Shown here in pieces: positions 1 through 7,104 of a stretch of 13,529 bases of DNA (position 1 is its first letter; every line of letters starts with the position of its first letter). Both the position numbers and the translations under genes were made by a program. The notes under the pieces were generated by a model. That model was not told where the DNA came from and made no database searches. It saw only the letters and a program-made list of their open reading frames with translations. This DNA comes from Alistipes sp. CAG:268 (lineage in GTDB: Bacteria > Bacteroidota > Bacteroidia > Bacteroidales > Rikenellaceae): NCBI GenBank assembly GCA_000434235.1, contig FR891963.1, positions 1 through 13,529 of the forward strand, in the 5' to 3' direction.

Positions 1-1837
1 CGGCGAGGTTCACCGCCACGAAGGTCTTTCCGGCGTGGGGATTCGTCGAGGTGAAGAGCACGCTGCGGATTCCGTTCCCGGCCGATACGTTCATGAAGGT
101 CATGTTTGACCGCAGCATGCGGAAGGCTTCGGAGAGGGGGTCGCGGCCGGCCTCGCGCACGGCCACGCCGCGCTCGTCGCCGCCCTCGTGGTAGGGGATG
201 TCGCCCAGGAACGGGGCGCTCACGTGCTCCTCGATGTCCTTGCGGCCGCGGATCGTCGTGTCGAGCATCCCCACCAGGTAGAGCAGCCCGAAGGGGATCG
301 CCAGCCCGACGACCAGTGCGATCGAGAGGATCATCGTCGCGCGCGGCGAGACGGGCAGCGGGCTGCCGTAGGCCGTGTCGATGATGCGGGCGTTGCTCTC
401 GGCCACGGCGTAGTTGAGCTGCGTCTCCTCCAGCTTGTTGAGCAGGTAGAGGTAGAGCTCCTCCTTGATCTTCTGCTGGCGGGCGATGCCGAGCATGGCC
501 TTCTCCTGCGAGGGCATGGCGGCGATCCGGTCGTCTGCCGTGGCCTCCTCGCCGCGCATGGCGTCGCGCTGGAGCGTGAGCGTGGCGATGTGCGAATCGA
601 GCGAGGCGAGTATCGAGCGCCTCACGGCCGCCAGTTCGCGGTCCATCTCGCCGATCACGGGATTCTGCTCCGAACCGTTCGCAAGCAGGCGGCTGCGCGT
701 GAGTATGGCCTCGTTGTATCGGTCGATCTGTGCCGCCACGGTCTCGCTGGCCACCGATGCCGCCATCGGGATCAGTTCGCCGGCGTGCGCCGGGTCGCGG
801 AGGTAGTCGCTCACGAACCGCGCCACCGCGATCTGGTTCTCGAGCGACAGCCCCTCGGCCTTGTAGCGGCTGCTCTCGGTGACGTTGCGCGCGGCCTCCG
901 ACTGGAGGTCGATCATGCGGTTGCTGCGCTTGAGTTCCTCGATGCCGCGGTCCACGTCGCCCAGCTCGCGCCCGATGACGTCGAGCCGGGCGCGGATGAA
1001 GTCGGAGGTGACCACCGAGATGCGGCGCTTGTCCTCCACGGCGTCCTCGTTGTATACCGCCACGAGGGCGTCGATCACCTCCTCGGCGCGCCGAGGCACG
1101 GTGTTCGACATCGTCACGGTCACCACCGAGGCCTGCTTGTTCGCCACGTCGCACTTCACGGCGTTGCGGTAGGCGCTCGTCGCCGAGCCGAGCGACCGCT
1201 TGCGGACGCGGACCGGCACGCCCTCGTATGCGGGCGTGAGGTAGGGGGTCCGCTCGACGACGACCTTTCCCACCGGTGTCGCCGCCGTGTCGCCCGGCCC
1301 GACGACGATCTGCGTGCGCCGTTCGGACTTGGGGAGGAACCCGTCGTCGAAATCCGAGAGGCGCAGCCGCCCGTCGGGCAGCGGCGTGACGGTCAGTTCG
1401 GCCGAGAGATCCTCGGTCTCGTCGATGAAGCGCACGCGGAGGGGCGACTGCCCGTAGAGGTCGCGGGTCCGAAGCCCGTCGCGCACCGAGTAGTCGGTCG
1501 TGAGTCCGAGCCGCCGCACAACCTCCGACATCAGGCGGCGCGACTGGAGGATGAAGACCTCGTTGTCCACGCTGCGGCGGTTCTGGAATCCGGCCAGGTC
1601 GCTGAATGCCGCCAGGTCCGTGTCGCCGCCCTTGCGGCTGTCCTTGACGAGTATGGTCGCCGTGCGGCTGTAGATGCGCGGCGTCGAGGCGAGGTAGTAG
1701 TAGGCGGCCCCGAGGCAGACGGCCGCCGAGATGACGAACCAGTACCAGTTGGCTGCGACCATGCGCAGTATGTCGTGCAGGGTGACGTTTCCGGTCGTCT
1801 CCTCGGCCGGCTGCGGGTTGATTGTACGTTCGGTCAT
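1..1837 (-). CDS. Wzc-like polysaccharide co-polymerase / BY-kinase (partial, 3' end outside window)
   Basis: Inner-membrane chain-length determinant and tyrosine autokinase (GumC/Wzc, PCP-2a type) that works with Wza to assemble and export a surface polysaccharide. Only the first 612 residues are in the window. They show a Wzz-type N-terminus with a membrane helix at about 31-50, a long periplasmic region with predicted coiled coils at about 280-480, a proline-containing segment (GSPLPVSP, 491-498), and a second membrane helix at about 501-524. The cytoplasmic kinase domain follows, with the family motif EAFRMLRSNM (570-579) and a Walker A, NPHAGKT (599-605), just before the edge. Walker B and the Tyr-rich tail are outside the window, so kinase activity is inferred. 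The variant HA before GKT is compatible with Walker A. The start at 1837 lies 9 bases after the stop of the wza-like gene, which supports one operon. Confidence 0.93.
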   Translation of the reverse strand, partial: MTERTINPQPAEETTGNVTLHDILRMVAANWYWFVISAAVCLGAAYYYLASTPRIYSRTATILVKDSRKGGDTDLAAFSDLAGFQNRRSVDNEVFILQSRRLMSEVVRRLGLTTDYSVRDGLRTRDLYGQSPLRVRFIDETEDLSAELTVTPLPDGRLRLSDFDDGFLPKSERRTQIVVGPGDTAATPVGKVVVERTPYLTPAYEGVPVRVRKRSLGSATSAYRNAVKCDVANKQASVVTVTMSNTVPRRAEEVIDALVAVYNEDAVEDKRRISVVTSDFIRARLDVIGRELGDVDRGIEELKRSNRMIDLQSEAARNVTESSRYKAEGLSLENQIAVARFVSDYLRDPAHAGELIPMAASVASETVAAQIDRYNEAILTRSRLLANGSEQNPVIGEMDRELAAVRRSILASLDSHIATLTLQRDAMRGEEATADDRIAAMPSQEKAMLGIARQQKIKEELYLYLLNKLEETQLNYAVAESNARIIDTAYGSPLPVSPRATMILSIALVVGLAIPFGLLYLVGMLDTTIRGRKDIEEHVSAPFLGDIPYHEGGDERGVAVREAGRDPLSEAFRMLRSNMTFMNVSAGNGIRSVLFTSTNPHAGKTFVAVNLA

Positions 1838-1846
1838 GGCGGCGGC

Positions 1847-2647
1847 TTATTTGGTGAGCGTTACGATGAGTGTGGCCACCGAGACGGCCGTCCCGACCAG
1901 CGAGAGGTAGAAGCTGCGGTTCTGGCTGATCTCGCCCGCCTGGGCCTTGTACTTGTTGGGCTTGACGTAGACGATGTCGTTCTGCTGGAGGTAGAAGGCC
2001 GGGGAGTCGAACACCTCCTTCGAAGTGAGGTCGAGGTGCTCGATCGTGCGCACGCCACCCTGTTCGCGGGTGACGACCACGTCGTTGCGCACGCCGTAGA
2101 CGGTCATGTCGCCGGCCATGGCCAGGGCGTCGAATATCGAGATGCGGTCGCGCGAGAGGTCGTAGTAGCCTGGGCGCAGCACCTCGCCGATGACCGAGAT
2201 CTTCATGTCGGCGAACTGTACATTGACCGTCGGGTCGTTGATGTATCCCTCCTCGCGGATGCGGTCGGCGATCCGGCGGGCCAGCTCGCTGCGCGTCAGC
2301 CCGCTGCATTCGACCGTGCCGATGACCGGCATTTCGAGCCGGCCCTCCTCGTCCACGGTCCGCACCTGGAGCGACTGCTGCCCGGAGGTGCCGGTCACCG
2401 GACTTCCGGTGAGCGAGTTGTACGAGGTCGAGGAGTTGAACGGCACGGCCAGTTCGGGGTTGCGGCTGTTCACGACGATGGTGAGCCGGTCGAGGGGCTT
2501 GATGCGGATCTGGCCGGCTTCGGCGACGGCTTCGGGCGTAAAGTTCTCGGTGTCCTGCACATACCACACTCTTTTCTGGGCCGAGCAGGCCGTGAGCAGG
2601 CATCCCAGGATCATCCATACGATCGGGTGGCGGAGAGGTTGTTGCAT
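1847..2647 (-). CDS. Wza-like polysaccharide export lipoprotein (Poly_export + SLBB)
   Basis: Outer-membrane polysaccharide exporter of the Wza/OPX family, 266 residues. A lipoprotein signal peptide ends in the lipobox LTAC with Cys21 as the lipidation site. The Poly_export domain covers about 45-146 (IRIKPLDRL, then GYINDPTVNVQF), one SLBB domain covers about 149-230 (VIGEVLRPGYY, then NDIVYVKPN), and a hydrophobic C-terminal helix lies at about 245-264. E. coli Wza is about 380 residues; a short single-SLBB form is usual in Bacteroidota. I chose the ATG at 2647 rather than the in-frame TTG at 2677. It puts the signal peptide at the N-terminus, and the TTG falls inside the -7 promoter box at 2675-2682. 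It is the first gene of a minus-strand operon with the Wzc-like gene. Confidence 0.94.
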   Translation of the reverse strand: MQQPLRHPIVWMILGCLLTACSAQKRVWYVQDTENFTPEAVAEAGQIRIKPLDRLTIVVNSRNPELAVPFNSSTSYNSLTGSPVTGTSGQQSLQVRTVDEEGRLEMPVIGTVECSGLTRSELARRIADRIREEGYINDPTVNVQFADMKISVIGEVLRPGYYDLSRDRISIFDALAMAGDMTVYGVRNDVVVTREQGGVRTIEHLDLTSKEVFDSPAFYLQQNDIVYVKPNKYKAQAGEISQNRSFYLSLVGTAVSVATLIVTLTK

Positions 2648-2674
2648 GATGAGATGGTTGATACTGTCCGGCGA

Positions 2675-2682
2675 CAAAGATA
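2675..2682 (-). promoter_or_regulatory. Bacteroidota -7 box of the polysaccharide export operon
   Basis: On the minus strand this reads TATCTTTG, an exact match to the Bacteroidota -7 consensus TAnnTTTG, ending 27 bases before the wza-like start. Transcription would begin a few bases further on, leaving a leader of roughly 20-25 nucleotides. No TTTG is found at the expected -33 distance (19-21 bases upstream); the sequence there is CTGCAATC. The promoter may therefore be weak or need an activator, which is inference. Confidence 0.6.
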
Positions 2683-2780
2683 CGGGAAAAAACAGCGTGC
2701 GATTGCAGGCTGATTTTGTTGATAATCAATTCGATGTGATTAAAAGTCCGGAACATGCCGCATCTTGCGGAAAAAAATCG

Positions 2781-2788
2781 TATCTTTG
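2781..2788 (+). promoter_or_regulatory. Bacteroidota -7 box facing the GH13 gene
   Basis: TATCTTTG again matches TAnnTTTG exactly. It is about 100 bases from the divergent -7 box at 2675-2682 and points away from it. No clear -33 TTTG is seen 19-21 bases upstream. An ATG follows at 2799, 10 bases after the box, and opens a 129-codon frame of doubtful reality. If this box is active, the GH13 gene at 3185 would have a leader of about 390 nucleotides. Confidence 0.5.
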
Positions 2789-2798
2789 GTATCCGAAA

Positions 2799-3184
2799 AT
2801 GGAAACAAGCAGGTCCCGGCATGGCCTCTTCGGGCGGACAGCCCTTCTGCAGGTCGGTCTCTGCCGTTCCCGTTTCCCGCTTCCGATCCCCTCCGGAGCC
2901 CTTCGCAGGGCGTTTTCCGACCGCCCGGCCCGGTTGCGCGGGTGCCCTCCGGCTGCGGCTTTTTGCACCGGACGGGCCTTTCGGCCGCATTTCGGTCCGA
3001 AAGGGCCATCTTGCGGACGGAACGGAACGCACCCGAGTGTGCGCCGTGCACGGTTCCGGTGTGCGGCTGCAGCCTCGGGCGCGGAAATTGGAGTGGGGAA
3101 GGGTAGTGCCGCTGCGGGTTCCGGATGGTTCCGGAGCCGTTGCCGGACCTTGCGCCGCGATTTGGAAACACATTGTAACAGACG
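2799..3184 (+). other. GC-rich stretch with no convincing gene; possible structured leader or unknown small RNA
   Basis: There is no recognised gene in these 386 bases. A reading frame from ATG 2799 (directly after a -7 box) runs 129 codons to a TGA at 3186-3188 that overlaps the GH13 ATG as ATGA. Its product is rich in Arg, Ser, Cys and Gly, uses CGG, AGG, AGA and CGA codons avoided by the neighbours, and resembles nothing I know. Two other forward frames and the reverse strand are also open here, as expected from stop-poor GC-rich DNA. Two good hairpins are visible: 2974-2984 pairing with 2997-3007 (one bulge), and 3117-3125 pairing with 3130-3138 (4-base loop, one G-U pair). CATCTTGCGGA occurs at 2761-2771 and again at 3007-3017. 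A transcribed leader or a small RNA is as likely as a protein; I see no match to rnpB, tmRNA or SRP RNA landmarks. Confidence 0.35.
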
Positions 3185-4465
3185 ATGAATCTGCATCCCG
3201 AATGGAGCTACGGCGCCGTTCTCTACGAGATGAACGTGCGCCAGCTTACGCCCGAAGGAACGCTCCGGGCCGCCGCCGCGAAACTCGGCTTTCTGCACGA
3301 CATGGGCGTCGATGCCGTATGGCTCATGCCGATCTACCCGATCGGGGAGCTTGACCGCAAGGGTACGCTCGGCTCCTACTATTCGATCCGCGACTACCGG
3401 GCCGTGAATCCCGAGTTCGGCACGATGGACGACCTCGACTCGTTCATCGCCGAGGCGCACCGGCTGGGCATGAAGGTGCTGCTCGACTGGGTGGCCAACC
3501 ATACCTCGCGCGATGCGCGGTGGATCTCCGAGGAGCCCGCCTCGTGGTACGAACGCGACGCCGCGGGGCGTCCGGCCGTGCCGTGGGACTGGTCCGACAC
3601 GGCCAAGCTCAACTACGGCAACCGCGACGTCTGGCGCGCCCAGGCCGAGGCGATGGAGTTCTGGATCCGCGAGCATGCCGTGGACGGTTTCCGCTGCGAC
3701 ATGGCGATGCTCGTGCCGATCGACTTCTGGAACGAGACGGCCGCCCGGCTGCGCCGCGTGAAGCCCGACCTCTTCCTGCTGGCCGAGGCCGAGGAGACCA
3801 ACCTCTTCGAGCAGGGAGCCTTCGACGCCTGCTACGGCTGGGAGATCCACCACCTGATGAACGACGTGGCGCGCCAGCGTGTGCGCGTCACGGCGATGCG
3901 CGACTGGCTCTATGCCGACCTTAGCCGCTATCCGCGTTCGGCCATGCGCCTTGCCTTCACCTCGAACCACGACGAGAACACCTGGAGCGGTTCGGAGTTC
4001 ACCCGCCTGGGCGACGCCCGCGAGATCATGACGGTCTTCACGTTCGTCATGCCGGGCGGGCTGCCGCTGATCTATACGGGCCAGGAGATCGGCTACGACC
4101 ACTCGTTCTCCTTCTTCGACCGCGACCCGATCCCCTCCTACGGGGCCAACTGGCATACCGGCTTCTACCGGCGCCTCACGGCGATGCGCCACTCGTGCCC
4201 GGCCCTCGCCTCGGGCGAACGCGGCGGCGAGATGATCGAGATCCGCAACAACGCGGAGGACTGCCTGATGACCTTCGTCCGCGAGGTGGAGGGCAACCGG
4301 GTGGTGGCCGTCATGAACCTCTCGCCCTACACCATCCAGGCCGACTACTATACGGGCATCTATGCCGGACTGTATACCGATGCCCTCACGGGCGACTGTT
4401 ACGAGCTGCGCGGGCATGTCCGCGAGTCGATGGCACCGTGGAGCTACCGGATCCTGACCCGGTAG
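3185..4465 (+). CDS. Cytoplasmic GH13 alpha-amylase family glycosidase
   Basis: Alpha-glucan-active enzyme of family GH13, 426 residues, without a signal peptide, so probably acting in the cytoplasm on imported malto-oligosaccharides or stored glycogen. All four classical GH13 regions are present: DWVANH (101-106), GFRCDMA (168-174) with nucleophile Asp172, LLAEAEE (198-204) with acid/base probably Glu201, and FTSNHDEN (258-265) with Asp263. A (beta/alpha)8 barrel runs to about 340, followed by a short C-terminal beta domain of about 80 residues. It is shorter than most secreted amylases and has no carbohydrate-binding module. An in-frame TAA at 3176-3178 shows that ATG 3185 is the first possible start. 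It lies divergent to the export operon, and the next gene's promoter begins 8 bases after its stop. The exact substrate cannot be read from sequence. Confidence 0.92.
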   Translation: MNLHPEWSYGAVLYEMNVRQLTPEGTLRAAAAKLGFLHDMGVDAVWLMPIYPIGELDRKGTLGSYYSIRDYRAVNPEFGTMDDLDSFIAEAHRLGMKVLLDWVANHTSRDARWISEEPASWYERDAAGRPAVPWDWSDTAKLNYGNRDVWRAQAEAMEFWIREHAVDGFRCDMAMLVPIDFWNETAARLRRVKPDLFLLAEAEETNLFEQGAFDACYGWEIHHLMNDVARQRVRVTAMRDWLYADLSRYPRSAMRLAFTSNHDENTWSGSEFTRLGDAREIMTVFTFVMPGGLPLIYTGQEIGYDHSFSFFDRDPIPSYGANWHTGFYRRLTAMRHSCPALASGERGGEMIEIRNNAEDCLMTFVREVEGNRVVAVMNLSPYTIQADYYTGIYAGLYTDALTGDCYELRGHVRESMAPWSYRILTR

Positions 4466-4472
4466 GGCGCGA

Positions 4473-4504
4473 TTTGCTTTTTGACCTCCGAACGTTTATC
4501 TTTG
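4473..4504 (+). promoter_or_regulatory. Complete Bacteroidota promoter for the TPM-LemA-EamA unit
   Basis: TTTG at 4473-4476 (-33) and TATCTTTG at 4497-4504 (-7) are separated by 20 bases, which fits the Bacteroidota consensus TTTG-N19-21-TAnnTTTG. The downstream ATG begins at 4510, only 5 bases after the -7 box. The predicted transcript start therefore nearly coincides with the start codon, implying a leaderless or almost leaderless mRNA. Confidence 0.75.
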
Positions 4505-4509
4505 CGGTC

Positions 4510-5406
4510 ATGAAACGACTGCTTCTGCTCTCCGTGTTGCTGCTTTCGGGCTTCTGGGCCTGTGGCGCGACCTACCGTCCCGCGGATGTCCCCAACGTGC
4601 AGCGGGCCGACCGCAACCGCTACGTCTCGAATCCCGACGGCATTCTTTCGGCCTCCGCGGTCGCGCGGCTCGATTCGCTGTGCGGCGCACTGCGCGAGCG
4701 GGGCCTTGCCCAGGTGGCCGTCGTCGCCGTGGACGACATCGCCGGCGGCGACACCTTCTCGTTTGCCATCGAGCTGTTTGGCAGCTGGGGCGTCGGCAGC
4801 GCGAAGAGCGACAACGGACTGGGCGTCCTGCTGGTCCGCGACCTGCATGAGATCCGCTTCATCACGGGCGGCGGCCTCGAGGGCATCCTCCCCGACGCGC
4901 TCTGCAAGCGCATCCAGATGAAATACATGCTTCCGGCCTTCAGGCAGGAGGACTACGACGCCGGCATGCTCGCCGGTCTCGCGGTGACGGCCGAGGTGCT
5001 TGCGGGCGGCACGCCCGACCTGAGCGAGCCCGAAGGGGAGCTCTCCGGAGGTGCGATCCTTGCGATCGTCGGCCTCGTCGTCGGCCTGCTCCTGGCCCTG
5101 GGTATTCTCAACTACTACCGCTCGCGGCGCTGCCCGCACTGCCGCCGCTTCACCCTGCGGCAGCACTCCGTCGAGCAGGTGGCGCTGACGCGCACCTATC
5201 GTGAGATGGAGTACACCTACGTCTGCTCGTCGTGCGGGGCCACCGTGCGGCGGCGGGTCCGCTCCGAGCGCGGCAACCGCTTCGGCGGTCCGGGTGGCGG
5301 AATGATCATCGGCGGAGGAGGTTTCGGCGGCATGGGCGGCGGAAGCATCGGCGGCTCGTTCGGCGGCGGAAGTTTTGGCGGGGGCGGTGCCGGCTCGAAG
5401 TGGTAG
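4510..5406 (+). CDS. TPM-domain (YgcG-like) membrane protein with zinc ribbon and Gly-rich tail
   Basis: Envelope protein of the TPM (YgcG/TPM_phosphatase) family, 298 residues. Order: signal peptide about 1-20 (ends WACGA; FWAC is a poor lipobox), TPM domain about 36-165 with VSNPDGILS near its start and a DNGLGVLLVRD core, membrane helix about 180-201, then a putative zinc ribbon with CPHC (208-211) and CSSC (239-242), and a glycine-rich tail from 259 ending GGGGAGSKW. Such tails are common in this family. TPM domains have been linked to phosphatase activity and to photosystem repair in plants, but the bacterial role is unclear. The ATG at 4510 is chosen because it opens the signal peptide just after a consensus promoter. 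The lemA-like gene follows 47 bases downstream; TPM and LemA genes are often adjacent. Confidence 0.88.
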   Translation: MKRLLLLSVLLLSGFWACGATYRPADVPNVQRADRNRYVSNPDGILSASAVARLDSLCGALRERGLAQVAVVAVDDIAGGDTFSFAIELFGSWGVGSAKSDNGLGVLLVRDLHEIRFITGGGLEGILPDALCKRIQMKYMLPAFRQEDYDAGMLAGLAVTAEVLAGGTPDLSEPEGELSGGAILAIVGLVVGLLLALGILNYYRSRRCPHCRRFTLRQHSVEQVALTRTYREMEYTYVCSSCGATVRRRVRSERGNRFGGPGGGMIIGGGGFGGMGGGSIGGSFGGGSFGGGGAGSKW

Positions 5407-5453
5407 CATGCGGACAAACGACAAACAATCAAGTAAAAACAACTGATAAGCGT

Positions 5454-6029
5454 ATGAAAAAATGGATCTGGATCGCCGTCGTCGTCATCGTCGCGATCTT
5501 CATCTTCAGCTCTTACAACGGGTTCGTTTCGAAGGAGGAGGCCGTTAATACGGCGTGGTCGAACGTTGAGACGCAGTACCAGCGTCGTTCGGACCTGATT
5601 CCCAATCTGGTCAATACGGTCAAGGGCTATGCCGCCCACGAGTCGCAGACCCTCGAGAGTGTGACCGAGGCCCGTTCGAAGGCCACGTCGATCAACCTCA
5701 CGGTCGATGAGCTGACCCCTGAGACGCTCGCCGCCTACCAGCAGGCTCAGGGCGAGGTCCGCTCGGCGCTGGGCCGCCTGATCGCCGTGGCGGAGCAGTA
5801 CCCTGACCTGAAGGCCAACCAGAATTTCATCGAGCTGCAGGCCCAGCTCGAGGGGACCGAGAACCGCATCTCCGTGGCCCGCAAGGCCTTCAACGAGGAG
5901 GCACAGCGCTACAACACGGCCGTGCGCCGCTTCCCGGGCAATCTGATCGCCGGTCTGTTCGGCTTCGCGCGCAAACCCTATTTCGAGGCGGCAGAGGGCA
6001 CGGACGCAGCCCCCGAGGTACAGATCTGA
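5454..6029 (+). CDS. lemA: LemA family protein
   Basis: Membrane-anchored helical protein of the LemA family, 191 residues, close to the usual length. It has an N-terminal membrane helix at about 4-20 after MKKW, then a long helical bundle. Family hallmarks are present: RRSDLIPNLVNTVKGYAAHE (44-63), NFIELQ (124-129), LEGTENRI (132-139) and YNTAVRRFPGNLIA (153-166). The N-terminus probably sits in the membrane with the bundle outside the cytoplasm, though topology differs between reports. Its biochemical role is not settled. It follows the TPM gene by 47 bases with no terminator or obvious promoter between, and the transporter begins one base after its stop, so all three are probably co-transcribed from 4473-4504. 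Confidence 0.95.
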   Translation: MKKWIWIAVVVIVAIFIFSSYNGFVSKEEAVNTAWSNVETQYQRRSDLIPNLVNTVKGYAAHESQTLESVTEARSKATSINLTVDELTPETLAAYQQAQGEVRSALGRLIAVAEQYPDLKANQNFIELQAQLEGTENRISVARKAFNEEAQRYNTAVRRFPGNLIAGLFGFARKPYFEAAEGTDAAPEVQI

Positions 6030-6030
6030 G

Positions 6031-7020
6031 ATGTCCGCCGAAAAGACCCGCGGCTACGTGCTGGGTGCCGTAGCCGCCGCCAGTTACGGACTCAATCCGC
6101 TCTTCGCCCTGCCGCTCTACGGTGCGGGCATGGGCGTCGATTCGGTCCTTTTCTACCGTTATCTGCTGGCCGTCATCATGCTGGGAACGCTGATGATCTT
6201 CCGTCGCCACTCCTTTGCGCTCACCCGCCGCGACATCCTTCCGCTCGTGGTCATGGGGTTGCTCTTCTCCTTTTCGTCGCTGACGCTCTTTGCCAGCTAC
6301 AACTATATGGATGCCGGCATCGCCTCGACGATTCTTTTCCTTTATCCGGTGATGGTCGCCGTCATCATGGCGGCCTTCTTCCACGAACGGATCACCGCGG
6401 CCACCGTGGTGTCGATCCTGCTGGCCTGCACCGGTATCGGGCTCCTCTACAAGGGCGGCGACGGGGCGACGCTGAGCCTCATCGGCGTGGGGCTGGTATT
6501 CATATCGTCGCTGAGCTACGCCATCTACATCGTGGGGGCGAACCGCTCGTCGCTGCGTGACCTTTCGACCGAGAAGCTGACCTTCTACGTACTGCTCTTC
6601 GGCCTGAGCATCTACCTGGTCCGCCTGCGCGGGGGCGTGGACCTGCAACCGGTTTCCACGCCGCTGCTGTGGATCAACGCCATTTCGCTGGCCCTCTTCC
6701 CGACAATCGTCTCGCTGGTCACGATGGCCGGCGCCATCCGCCGCATCGGCTCCACGCCTACGGCCATCCTCGGCGCCCTGGAGCCCGTCACGGCGCTCTT
6801 CTTCGGCGTACTGGTCTTCGGTGAGCAGCTTACGCCGCGCATCCTGCTCGGTGTCGTCCTGATCCTCGTGGCCGTGACGCTCATCATTGCCGGCAAGTCG
6901 CTCCGCATTCCGACTCCGGTAACCCATCTGGCCCATTGGCTGGCGCGTCCGCCCCTGCCGCATTGGACGCTGGCCTGGCTGCGCCGGCTGCCGCTGCCGC
7001 GTATCCGCCACCGCCATTGA
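6031..7020 (+). CDS. EamA/DMT family transporter
   Basis: Inner-membrane permease of the drug/metabolite transporter superfamily, 329 residues with about ten helices in two EamA repeats (about 8-140 and 148-287). The second repeat has the family signature ILGALEPVTALFFGVLVFGE (246-265). Members export amino acids, nucleotides or other small metabolites; the substrate cannot be assigned. Start codon ATG 6031 comes one base after the LemA stop, which suggests translational coupling. After the last helix there is an unusual tail of about 40 residues (290-329) rich in Pro, His, Trp, Leu and Arg, with two similar blocks, HWLARPPLP (302-310) and LAWLRRLPLP (314-323). This tail is absent from typical family members and may be a local extension. 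A strong terminator begins 18 bases after the stop. Confidence 0.9.
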   Translation: MSAEKTRGYVLGAVAAASYGLNPLFALPLYGAGMGVDSVLFYRYLLAVIMLGTLMIFRRHSFALTRRDILPLVVMGLLFSFSSLTLFASYNYMDAGIASTILFLYPVMVAVIMAAFFHERITAATVVSILLACTGIGLLYKGGDGATLSLIGVGLVFISSLSYAIYIVGANRSSLRDLSTEKLTFYVLLFGLSIYLVRLRGGVDLQPVSTPLLWINAISLALFPTIVSLVTMAGAIRRIGSTPTAILGALEPVTALFFGVLVFGEQLTPRILLGVVLILVAVTLIIAGKSLRIPTPVTHLAHWLARPPLPHWTLAWLRRLPLPRIRHRH

Positions 7021-7037
7021 CGGTTTCCGTCGAATGC

Positions 7038-7084
7038 GCGACGCTCCCGGAAACTTGTTCCGGGAGCGTCGCTCGTTTTCTTTT
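7038..7084 (+). terminator. Rho-independent terminator of the TPM-LemA-EamA unit
   Basis: A perfect 15-bp stem (7038-7052 with 7058-7072, arm GCGACGCTCCCGGAA) encloses the loop ACTTG and is followed by a T-rich tail, TCGTTTTCTTTT. On the minus strand no T-run follows the stem, so it serves mainly the plus-strand genes, although the stem may also hinder transcription arriving from the convergent receptor gene. Confidence 0.9.
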
Positions 7085-7104
7085 CCCGCCCTATCGCTGC
7101 CGTC

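Noticed and set aside
188..2713. An 841-codon plus-strand open frame opposite the Wza and Wzc-like genes
   Set aside because: It is the antisense shadow of two recognisable genes, rich in Arg, Asp, Val and His with no membrane or domain pattern.
2726..4417. A 563-codon minus-strand open frame opposite the GH13 gene and the GC-rich gap
   Set aside because: It is antisense to a gene with all four GH13 motifs. The part beyond the gene is no more gene-like than the other open frames there.
5281..5400. Repetitive GGCGGC/GGCGGAAG tract that might be a tandem repeat array
   Set aside because: It is in frame and simply encodes the glycine-rich tail typical of TPM-family proteins.
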